Part shown: positions 1-11,300 of the stretch, piece by piece
How the letters are laid out: each line of letters begins with the position of its first letter
Position numbering within the stretch: position 1 is the first letter of the stretch
Source: Phallusia mammillata
Lineage: Eukaryota; Chordata; Ascidiacea; Phlebobranchia; Ascidiidae
DNA length: 64,000 bases
Assembly: GCA_003260075.1 (NCBI GenBank)
Contig: QLIY01000651.1
Location: 1-64,000, forward strand
Reading direction: 5' to 3'
Translations under genes and position numbers: made by a program
Notes under the pieces: model-generated
What the model was told of the DNA's origin: nothing
What the model saw: only the letters and a program-made list of their open reading frames with translations
Database searches by the model: none

Positions 1-559
1 GCTATGACCCACCAAATGATTTCAAGTTGGATAAAACAAGGATAATATTTCTCTTAACAACAAATTGTAGATGAACATGATTTGCTTATCTGTCATATAA
101 CTAACAACATCATAAATTTAACACAAGAAAATGCATTTGGAAAAATTATGTAAAAATTGGTCTTATATAAGGCAGTAATAGATAAGCTTTTGGCATTAAA
201 GTCTGCTCACTACATAAACAGAAAGAAATTTGTGCATAAACAGCAAAAATATGTGCTTACTTGTTCCAGTGGGTTTTTGAATTTTTATACAATGGAGGAA
301 AGATGATGGGCAAAATAGTTGTAGTGTTGTCACTCACTAAACTCATAATGTACTCGTTGTTCCAATAATACAATGCACGCTCAGCAACCTACACATAGAA
401 AAAGGTAGAACCAAAAATGTAACCTTGAAATAAATTTCTACCTGAAATATAATTTTCTGTTTTAGCAAAAGAAAAATGGCCACAAAAGGTAATTGACAAA
501 AATGACTTGAATAGTTAATTTTTGCCATATTTTTAAAAAAAATCTGCCAACGTTTGAAG
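1..559 (-). repeat. Misplaced second allele of PPP2R5 exon 12 and flanks
   Basis: This segment repeats 6846-7444 in the same orientation with scattered substitutions and a small indel (a stretch near 7260-7301 is absent here). It includes a second copy of PPP2R5 exon 12 on the minus strand at 388-261, with the same splice sites and 128-nt length as the exon at 7227-7100. It stops at the single N at 560, after which the sequence is unrelated. The simplest reading is an alternative haplotype contig placed at the wrong side of the gene. A real partial duplication is the alternative. Confidence 0.8.
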
Positions 560-560
560 N

Positions 561-600
561 ACCCAACTTTGGGTCGCGACCCATAGGTTGGGAAACACTG
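561..600. mobile_element. Right-end fragment of a hAT-like element
   Basis: The sequence just after the N at 560 ends in GGTTGGGAAACACTG, the reverse complement of a typical hAT-type terminus starting CAGTG. The left part is missing at the join. The rest of 601-1155 shows nothing I can identify; the upstream exons of the following TARP-like gene are not found there. Confidence 0.45.
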
Positions 601-1155
601 CTCTAGCCTATTCTCCCAAAAATGTTTTTTGCATTGTCGCTAAAAAATCCGTTACTGTTTACAACTATTAAAGCAAAGAACACGGTCTGTCTCAAATGTT
701 TACAATATCCGAGCCTCAAATAGATAACAGCCAAAGTGAAAATGTATAGATAAAGTTATTTCATTCTACATGACATACATTTGCAAACTCGTACGAACCA
801 TATCAATACTTTGATCCGTACCAAACAATTATAATGTCAAAAAATCATTTGTATTGAAAAGCCGTTTTAGGTAACTTCATTTTGCAAACTCGTAAGTTTA
901 TTCGCGCGAAAATAGAGAAAAACATTGTAATTTTTTATTACAACCATGATAAGGGTTTATTACAACCATGATACGATACAAGGTAACAGAAGTTGATTAG
1001 TCAAAAAACAAAAAAATAAAAATATGTAATCAATTAAAAAAAACATGTTGTCGAAGGCCACCTTGATTTTGCAGATTAAGTCAAATCTGAAATGTTTTAT
1101 TATCTAGAAAGTTTTTATTTTCCTGTCTTTGAAACCTTTTTATTAATCATCGCAG

Positions 1156-3773
1156 GTCTTACCAATGTGCTTGGAATTATCATCTTCATTTCAAGCAACG
1201 ACAAATTAAGCAAGCGAAGTTCCTCAGGAACCGAATATGGTTGGTCGTTCTACTGCGCAGGGCTTGCTTTTGTTCTGACAGAAATACTGGGAGTGGTCAT
1301 TATCCAAGAGCTTGTCAAAGACGTAGGTAGTAGGCTACTAATTAGCTGTGGCTGTTTTTCGGAAATCGATGTAACTTTTCGAAGTTGTTTAGATACGGAT
1401 TTAAAAAATTGATTGCAATTTGCAACATGTTTTTTTTGCATATTTTAACAACGTAAAAGGTAAATTAAGAGTCACGTTAGCTTCATTCGTAAAAATGTTT
1501 GTTCTCACGTAGAGGTGGAAGTCTTACTAATTATTTAAGGAAAATCTACGCCGCAGGTGGAAAGGTCAAACGAGGACTCAAACGAGAAGTCTGAAAGCGG
1601 CTCCAATATTGAAGAAGGAGTTTCACGATGTGACTCTTTCAACAACCGCCGCAAGAGTGTGTCCATGCCCCCAAGTATGAATCTGCGAAGAAGGTGTGTT
1701 TTATGTCCCCAATGTTTGTAGCATCATGTTGTTCTTATGTTACATCTTTAAAACGAGTAATTTGAATGACAGTGTGAGGAAAAAGTCAAGGGCGTCGCTC
1801 AGCATAAGTGGAAACGATTTGAACATTCGCGGAAATTTGCTTTCCAGAGAAAACTCTGCTGAAATTGCATGGTAAGAAAAACTATGTATGTGCAATGTTT
1901 TGGACACTAAAATCATTTTTATAAATTTGTATGCAATATACGATTTTGTTAGGCCGTTGTTTTGTTTGATTTCTGTTGAATCAAGTACATATTTTAGTGC
2001 AGCTGAACCTGTCATGGGACTTCCTTGCTCTGATAGTGGATACAACGGAGCGTCGTCATTTAACCTCAAGCTTCCAGATTGTGCGAAACACGATAATCAC
2101 CTGCAAATTTATGCAAGCTCAGATTCTGATCATGATGACATCGATGATTATGACGATAATCACGGTATCGATCTTAATCAGTTAAAGTCATCAAATATGT
2201 CCAGGGGGGCAAGTAAATCAACACAAAGGTCAGCTGGTATTGACGTGAAGGGAGTGAGAAAACTGAGGTCCAAAATCCCCCCAATTATTTCTTGCAAGTC
2301 CATTCACTCACCAACTTTGGATTATCAAGGTTCTGTTTTTTCGACAAACCACACTCAATCGACGATATCGTTTCCACCTCCGCTCGAGTTCCAAAATGAA
2401 AAACGTAGTTCAGCTCGTGGCGCAGTCGACTCTGCACAATCAGAAGCTCTCACCATGGCGTCGATATCAAGCAAGCGGGGACAAACAAAACCGTATGCAA
2501 ACGGCGTGCACAAAAAAAGATTCGTTAGACCTGAAACTATAAATGTGATGTCTAAGGAACAAAAACACCAAAGTAAGATTGCTTATATTATGATGCATGT
2601 AATGCCTTCAAACTATTGACATCATATACTTTTGCGCTAACCATTAAATGTGCGACATCATAACAAAACCCGGATATGTTAACAGAAACGAATACCCCCC
2701 CCCCATCATATACTTTTGCGCTAACCATTAAATGTGCGACATCATAACAAAAACCGGGTTATGTTAACAGAAACGAATGTTTCAAATCGGTGGTCGACAA
2801 CTTTAAAAAATCATATTTTTAAGGATCTGCTTCCGTTTACAAAAGCCCGTTTCAATACTTTCTTAAACAACAATTTTTTTTGCATAAAAGCACAACGGTT
2901 GCTAGCAAATTGTATGACCAATTTGGTCAAAAATCAATCAACCTTATTGACCGTCCTCACAAATTACGATATAATGGTCTGACCTAATTTTAATAAAAAT
3001 CATTTGTACTTGCAGAAGACCCTATCAATTACCAATTTTTCCGCAAGCACCACCAGTACGAGCAATCTTCATTTGATTCTAACCAAACATTATCAGCAGA
3101 CCAGGCGTATGAAAGCGGAAAATTAAGAGACAAAAAAGTTCCTGAAAGCAAAGTGCATGAACGACGGACGCCAACTGTCTCAACAAAATCTCCTTTATCA
3201 ATCTCGAGTGCACGTTGCTTGCGCGGACGCAAAACTCAGGAATCGCACACAAGTATTAACGATTCGCCGATCGTCAAAGCTTTTCGATCACAGATTTTTA
3301 GCAAACAAAACTGGATCAAGTCACGTGGCCTGGAGAGAGGGCAATCACGTGACAGCGATGAGATGGAGTTGAGGAGCATCGACCAAATCACCGACAGTGG
3401 ATACCGAAGTGCTGGACATTCAACTGAGGCGATAACGGTCAACTCTTTACCTCGTATCAGTCGCAGCCGAAGCACGCTTCCTGATGGTCGAATACAAGTG
3501 ACACGGTATGAGAACGAAACACACAAACCACGCACTTTACCTGGTATGGCTGCAATCCAAAATCTGCCGTCAAGCCCGTTACATAGGAACGTGAGAAAAC
3601 CTACGTTTATGTCTTCCAACAGCTCATTTATACGGGCAATTCGCCGATCGTCCTCGACGAGTTTTCTTCAGGAAACCGGATCAGAGCAAAATGTTGCAAA
3701 CAACCGATTTGCAGAACTTGGAACTAGTGGTTCCAACATATGGCCCGGGACTGGCCCCATTACCGTTCTTTGA
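1156..3773 (+). CDS. CACNG-like: TARP / voltage-gated calcium channel gamma-like protein, 3' exons with very long cytoplasmic tail
   Basis: Five exons are visible: 1156-1322, 1557-1693, 1773-1871, 1998-2572 and 3016-3773 (stop TGA 3771-3773). All junctions are AG/GT and the phases agree, giving about 577 residues. The first exon encodes the last membrane segment of the claudin-fold TARP/CACNG family: GLTNVLGIIIFISSN, then EYGWSFYCAGLAFVLTE. This matches vertebrate gamma-2/3/4/8 in order and at the exon boundary. Everything after ELVKD is cytoplasmic and far longer than vertebrate TARP tails. It is rich in Arg/Ser clusters (RRKSVS, RKKSRAS, RRSSSTS), has an acidic Asp stretch around 2130-2165, and repeats a DSGY motif. 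It ends in ITVL, a class I PDZ ligand pattern. The exons for membrane segments 1-3 are missing upstream. The intron around 2695-2704 holds a placeholder run with duplicated flanks. In vertebrates such proteins are auxiliary AMPA receptor or calcium channel subunits. Confidence 0.85.
2695..2704. other. Poly-C gap placeholder with duplicated flanks
   Basis: Ten C bases separate two nearly identical copies of the same roughly 60-base intron sequence (the copies contain TTTTGCGCTAACC). This is the pattern of overlapping contig ends joined through a fixed 10-base filler. It lies inside a TARP-like intron and has no coding effect. Confidence 0.85.
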
Positions 3774-4082
3774 GTACCATACACGGCATTGTCTCATAAC
3801 TGACTGAATTTTCGGCAAAAATGCTATAGCATTCACTGTAGTGGTCAAAGGCAGGGGAAACGATGTGGTTGAAGGGACCAAGATGGAACTTGTACTATTG
3901 CGTGCATTCGTCTTGTTTGTGTGCACATGCATGGTGAACTTAAATACTTGTTTATTTTAATAAGGAGTGGCTGATCATACTTCGTCAGATTTTAGTTGCT
4001 GTTTTTTGCACTGGTGGATGGTTGTAAATGCACAACTGAAAATACTCGGCACTTCGGAAATTTGTGTGCACGTAATATGCAC

Positions 4083-4088
4083 AATAAA
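4083..4088 (+). terminator. Polyadenylation signal of the TARP-like gene
   Basis: AATAAA lies 310 bases after the TARP-like stop codon, in AT-rich sequence, and is the first good match downstream. From here to the end of PPP2R5 (5067) I see no gene; the two genes converge. Confidence 0.6.
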
Positions 4089-5066
4089 ACTTGTTTTGTA
4101 ATGGTTTTTAAAACACAAGCTTTGATGTTTACGTCTAACTAACTGTAGGCGTGTAATATTAATATGTCACTCAGTAAGATCACAACAGTAGTGTATTTTG
4201 CGGGATATTGTGGAACAAAAGATAGATCAGGTTTACGCGCTGGAGGTTGCCTGTACACACGGCACAGACCCAGAACAGAAGCACGTCAATGATATTTGAA
4301 AGCGACTGACTGGCCTCAGCAATTCATAGAATGAAACTTGACCACAGCCCAAGAAGACTCATACTATATGTAAAGGCGAAAATCAGCAACCGAAAGAAAC
4401 AGGGTTGGAACTGTCACAAAGCAAGCGTGTGAAAACCGCATAGGTCCGTTTAGACACTTACAGTTATTGGCATGCATTAGTATACGGCATGTGCACGAAT
4501 GTACACTTTTGTGACACCACAGTTGGCGCAGTTACCAGATTCGACCCAAATCTGTGCAGCATTTACATTTTAACTATTCGATACATTACGTACTAATTAG
4601 ATATGAGGTATCAGTGCTCAGTAGAGGGCATTGATTTCCTAAGCACAACATCAGGTTACTGTAGGTCGCATGTGCAGCAAGTTTGGCGGAATGTCAAGTT
4701 CAAGAGACCGTAGAGCTAGACAGGCCGCCACACGCAATGTCAATGACCACAACAACAAGACACATTATCACATGACGACTTGTGGAACTGGCGATACTTA
4801 CAAACTGGAGGCGGGATTCAACAACACACGAATACGGCGTTTGACACGTTGCTTTGATATGTTGTGGCAAACAAACAGAAACAGACAAACAAAAATCACG
4901 CGTGCTCTATAAAGACTGAAAGAAGGTGTGGGGGTCTGAGATTCGAACCCACGGCAAATAAACCGCTTCGTTTGTACACACATCGCAACAATTATCTATT
5001 CTTCAGCGAGGGGCCGCGGACTATGTTATGGGGCGGCAACTGGGAGGTGTGTAGGGGGCGTGGCGC

Positions 5067-5261
5067 TCAACTGTTTTCGGAGCTGGGAGTCAGGTGATCT
5101 TCAGGACGCTTGTATGTGGCGAGAGCTTTGGCTGTGTAGAGATCTTGCGGCAGCTCAGATTTGCGCCGGACCAGAGGAGGACCTTTGTTGGTCTTGATCT
5201 GCAAACATTTAAATTAGGCGCAATTTCAGTACTTGCGAGTAAGATTTGCTGCGAATAGTAG

Positions 5262-5355
<94 letters not shown>

Positions 5356-8300
5356 GCTGAAAAAATGACTAGAAACTGGTACATTGAAGAAGCCGTAAAC
5401 CAGTGTGTGGTTGCACAAAGTGATTTTCGAATTACACCAGCTAGACCAGTTGAAGCACAAACAAACAAACAAACAGTAGTTTACATATATCCCCCCCCCC
5501 GTTGCACAAAGTGATTTTCGAATTACACCAGCTAGACCAGTTGAAGCAAAAACAAACAAACAGTAGTTTACATATACAGACGTAAAAAAACTTTGACGTA
5601 AAAAGGCCAATGTATTTCCCAGAAAACTTAACGCAGATCTGTACAAACTGCTTCTAGTAATTTGCAGTTATCTAGGTTGATCGGTGGATATGTTTTCATG
5701 CACGCCTAAGGGGGTCACAGAAAGATAAAGATATGCAAATGGACTCAAACAAAGATGTAATTCGAAAATGTTATGACGACCACAAACAAATGGCACGACT
5801 TCGCTTGTAAATCTTCTTCGGTAACAGAAAAAAGTTAACGAATATATCTGACGAAATATCAGGTTACAATCAGTCACCCACCTGTTCCATATCTTTTACA
5901 ACTTCTTCAGAGCGTAGTGTCACCTCACTATCGGTATCCATAGCAACCGGCGGTGGTTGCAAATTGTCGCATTGCATTGATGGCGCGTCACCACTTGCCA
6001 GAACACTGTAGTTGGATGCGTTGCTGTTGTTCACTGGGACGTTTTTGGACTGGCAAAAACCAGAAGTTACCCCCCCCCCTCACCACTTGCCAGAACACTG
6101 TAGTTAGATGCGTTGCTGTTGTTCACTGGGACGTTTTTGGACTGGCAAAAAACAGAAGTTAATATTTACCCTTTGGCGAACAAAATACTGCTTGAAAAAA
6201 TGTCACATTTTTGCCGAATGAACTTACTAGTGCTTTTGAAAATAGTTCTTGACTAAAAATGTCCACCAGGTTACCATTTTTAAAATAAGATGGACAATAT
6301 GCAAATATGGTTTATACTGCTATTTTTTAAAATTTAGGTGCTTAAAAATGGATTAACAAGCTAATTGGCTGCGGTATGTATGTATGTATGACTAGTTTAA
6401 ACTTCCCCCCCCCCTAAAAATGGATTAACAAGCTAATTGGCTGCGGTATGTATGTATGTATGTATGACTAGTTTAAACTACATTACTTGTTAAACGTATG
6501 AAAGGTTAGAAACTATTTTCATTACCATAACCATCCAACAAAATGGGACTTTGCTTGCAAACAACCTACCAATGGATTTTTTCCAGCCAGATCTTGCAGC
6601 TTCTGCCAAAATTCTTCTCGTTCTTTAAGTTTTTGCTTTTCTCTGTTAAAATTAAGCCATGCAAGTTTATTCATGTCAAAACACCAATGTAAAAATATCC
6701 TTCACTTTTGTTTGTCCAACTTGTACTTTTGCGTGCATTCGTCAAAAAGTTTTTGGTTCATTTCCATAAAGATCTTCAGTGCATTGTAGATTAAACCATG
6801 AATTGTCCTGCAAACAAATGTTTTATCTTTAATAGAATGATTTATGCTATGACCCACCAAATGATTTCAAGTTGGATAAAACAAGGATAATATGTCTCTT
6901 AACAACAAATTGTAGATAAACATGATTTTGCTTTTCTGTCATATAACTAACCACATCACAAATTTAACACAAGAAAATGTATTTGGAAAAATTATGCAAA
7001 ATTGGTCTTATATTAGGTAGTAAAAGATAAGCGCATTAAATTTGTTCAATACATAAACAGAAAGAAATTTGTGCATAAAAAGCCAAAATATGTGCTTACT
7101 TGTTCCAGTGGGTTTTTGAATTTTTATACAATGGAGGAAAGATGATGGGCAAAATAGTTGTAGTGTTGTCACTCACTAAACTCATAATGTACTCGTTGTT
7201 CCAATAATACAATGCACGCTCAGCAACCTACACATAGAAAAAGGTAGAACCAAAAAATTGTTAAATTACTCTTTTTTTTATCCATGTTCAAACCAAAACA
7301 AATGTAACCTTGAAATAAATTTCTACCTGAAATATAATTTTCTGTTTTAGCAAAAGAAAAATGGCCACAAAAGGTAATTGACAAAAATGACTTGAATAGT
7401 TAATTTTTGCCATATTTTTAAAAAAAATCTGCCAACGTTTGAAGATACTGTCTGACGAAAAACACACAAACCACCCAGATTAAAATCAATAGCAGTACAT
7501 GTGATAAGCAAACACAGTAGTTACCTGAAAATGTGAGCTTGAGACACACTGAGCCAACTTTTTAAACAGTGGTATCATTATTTTGCCAAACTCTGAGGGT
7601 TCAATTACATCCAGTATTTCTTCAAGTTCATTGAGAAACATTACTTCTTTGGGACTGTGAACTTTTGGCCAAAATTTCAACAAACCGTCAATGACCTGTG
7701 GGAATTAGATGGCGCAGTGCTGTTACTGGTGAAATGTTGAGGCAATAAGCTTTATACAATATATTTATCATTTTACATATTTCTTCAGTTTAAAATGAAT
7801 TACAATTTTTACTTACTGGTTTGGTAAGAGTAGAATCTTTTTCCAGGAACTGCACAACACAGTAGGCAAGCTGCAATGTACAGAGAACGGATGTCATAAC
7901 TTGTCTTCTCACAATAAAAAAATTAGAAATATGATTACAACAGAACAGCTGACTATTGTAGATCAGTTCCAAACCAAAATATTAAATCAAATATTATTGA
8001 CAGACTGTTTTAAAGTGTATGGTTTGCTAACAGCTCATGACTTTTACATCATGTTGCATGTTGTGTAATATTGGTACAGGTTACAATCATGGTGGCTGAG
8101 GAGCAGACTATTAGTTAAACATAGAAACAAATTGGATTATAATGGAGCTGCGTTATCAGTCAATGCCACTGGCTTTAATGTAAAATCAATTACAGAAAAA
8201 CACAATTTTAATGCCATTGTGGAAAAAAATGTTGTTTGCCGCTTTAGAACTGCAGATTTAATTCCACAATGTTTCCAGATTTAATCTCTAAAAATTTGCT

Positions 8301-11300
8301 GCTGAAAATATGTCTAACAAAAGCAAAACAATCTCATTCAAACACACTGGCAACAATGAATGTAACAGTGCAGTTGAACTTAATTACAGGCCCAGTGATG
8401 CTAATTATAACCTTGAGTACAAGGCGGGACATGCCACATTATTCATGTTAACACAGGAAGTTAGGCGACCCTTCTTGACCTAAAAATATATCATAATGGT
8501 TTTTAAACATTACATGTGTAAGTCAAGTTTGACATAAAACTGTGCAACATGCAGTCTGATAATACACAATTTGGCTGTCTGCTCATTTGTTACCTCACAG
8601 AAGCATAAGCTTTTGGGGAAGAGTTCGTTGTTAAAAAGTTGTATGATGACAAAAGAAATCAATTTTGTAAATTTTGCAAAAAAAGTGTAAGGAAAGTTAG
8701 AAACAAATGTTTAGTTGGGCTTTTTTGGGTACAAACATATCAGTTTTTGAACTTGTTTGTTTTGTGATTTAACAAGACAACTAAAATAGTAACTCATTCA
8801 ATCAATATTGTGGCTAAACGAATTAATTTAAAATATTTGTTATAAATGGCATCTTAAAATCCTTGGTTCAACAGTAGAGATTAATGTGTGTCGTGTTTAA
8901 TAAATGTATACACTTGTTGTTTGCCCATTCTGCGGTAATGTTTCTTCAATTTGGCCCGATTGAAAAGCTACTTGTTGTCAAAACATATCACTCACCTGTG
9001 GATGGTAAACGGTAAGGGAACGAGCTTTATGTAATGGAATTAGAACTTGAACAAGGAAAACTTTATGTTCTTCTTTCAGGGGTAAGGCAAAGCCGTTGAT
9101 GATACTGAAATAAAACAAGTTTGTTTCACTATTAAACTTATTAAACAAACTTACAGCAACTAAAATTTGAAAGAAGACTTAAAAATAGGAAACAATTGGA
9201 GCAAGGGATTACAGCTATTTAGTTCTATAAATGTATCTTAGCAACTTGAGTACCCTGGCTGCTGTCACTTTGGATTTACATTGTCACTTGGTAATAGTGA
9301 TAGCCAACCAGTTTTAATTCCATGAATAATTTGTGAAAAAATAGGCTCAAGCAAGTGTACCCAACCAAAAACATTGTTCTGTAATGGTAATTGATTTTTG
9401 ACAAGGTTTAATGCCACCAAACGGCAAATTATGATACCATCATATTGTTGTGTTATTAATTTTATGGCTACCAGACTAGCATATATTGCACCAATAGATA
9501 ACATGCTTTCCTTCAAACAGTTGTGTTGGCAAATGATTAGGTGTCTGTAGAACAAATTTATACATTGTGATTTTGTAAGCACTTGTTTAACTTTATCAGG
9601 ATGGTTGTTACTTGATTTTATCCACATATTGGACATATCAATCATACCTTCCTAAAATCTCCAAAAGTTCTGCAATTCCATTGTGGCGCTCAGTTTCATA
9701 AATAAATCTGCAAAAACAATGCAGTGTGAAATTTCGTTTTTGCAGTAAAATATAGTATATTATCGCATATTAGAATCAACTATCATAAAAATACATACTT
9801 GTAAAAAATGTTATTTATATGCTTGCGAATGTGAGCACGAAGGCCCAGAAATTTTCCATAGATTCTGTGCAAAGTAGTTTTTAAAAAGTCTCGTTCTCTT
9901 GGGTCTTCACTGTCGAAAAGGTTCAACAACTGCAAGACAATTATTTGTTTCAAACAAAAGCAGCAACAGACTTGATGAACAAGCAAATACAAGCACTGCC
10001 TATTACTTTACACCAGTGGTTACCTACTAGCAGTACGCTAGAGCTTTGATTTATGGTAGTACACAAGTAGCTATATGTTATATTTTCTCATTTTAAGTCA
10101 GACCCAAAATTGCTACTCAACTGACCCAACTCGTCAGTTGCTGGATTCAGAAACATGCTAGCCCAGTCAAAAAATTTTAATATCACTTCATCTACCCATT
10201 CTAACAAGGTTTAGGTGGTACCATTTAGGTGCGTGACCATAAAAGGATGAGAACCACTGCTTAACACCAAATAAGCATGTCAAAAAGGCAAATCAGGGCT
10301 TTTGAATAATAATCTACAAATGGATCAACAAAGTCTTATTTACATGAAATATATATAAACTACATATCATGAGAAAAAATTTGTTCAAAAATTTCTACAT
10401 AAACACCATTTGTACATACACACCAGATTTTTAATTGCACTCTTTGCTATTTTTAACATCATATTGGTAACCATTTGAATTATAATGCAATGCAACAACA
10501 TGAAGACATTATTGTATTGTGGTGGAAGTATTGCTTTTTGGCTTGTTTGTATAATATACAAAGTGGCCCTATAAATATGAAAAGCAAATAACACACCTCC
10601 AAAACAAACTTCTGGTCAATGAATTTCTTGGCAATGTGTGGTTGGAAATCAGGAGATTCCAAAAAGCGCAGAAAAAACTCGTAGATGAGCTGTAAAAAGT
10701 CAAACTCAATAAATAAGCAAGATAAAAGTAAAAGACAGATGTTAGGGTCCAAATTTTGCAGACAATGACCAATTAAAAATGACCTGCATGACATGGATGA
10801 TGACATGTCAATGGATGATGATGTCATCAACGTTATCATATGTCAATCAACAACATATTTAGCAACTCAACAGCATGCTTCACAGAGTCATTGTCCATTC
10901 AACATAGTTAACTGAGCTATTCTCTTAGGCTTTAATGTCTTGAAATGCCAACAGGATGTGCATGGCCAGGCAAGTAATTGTGTCAATCAGGATCTCAACT
11001 GCTTTTTCCCAAAATAGATGGTCGGGTTCAATACAATAGTTAAGTTATGTTACCTGAATATGTGGCCATGATGCCTCCAATGTTGGTTCATCTTCTTCTG
11101 GGTCAAACTCGGCACCAGATGGGTTGGACGATGGTGGTAATGATCGAAAAGTGTTTACTGCAAACTAAACAAAACAAATCTCTGTAAATAACAAACTTCA
11201 CAGAGCCAAACTTCTATTATAGTTCCAAATGACACTCTTAAACTTTTATAGGTAACATAATGCCACAACACACATCCTTGCACACATTTTTGTAAAAAGG

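Noticed and set aside
4930..4960. B-box-like GGTTCGAAT on the minus strand, possible tRNA or SINE
   Set aside because: No A box at the right distance and no acceptor stem, so it is neither a supported tRNA gene nor a clear SINE.
5233..5514. Poly-Pro / poly-Gly open reading frames around the long C and G runs
   Set aside because: They exist only because the frame reads a placeholder run; flanks are intronic and no domain is present. The same applies near 44390, 61111 and 24299.
6080..6150. Alternative copy of PPP2R5 exon 15 start, possible mutually exclusive exon
   Set aside because: Almost identical to the real exon start, truncated at a placeholder, and without its own donor site.
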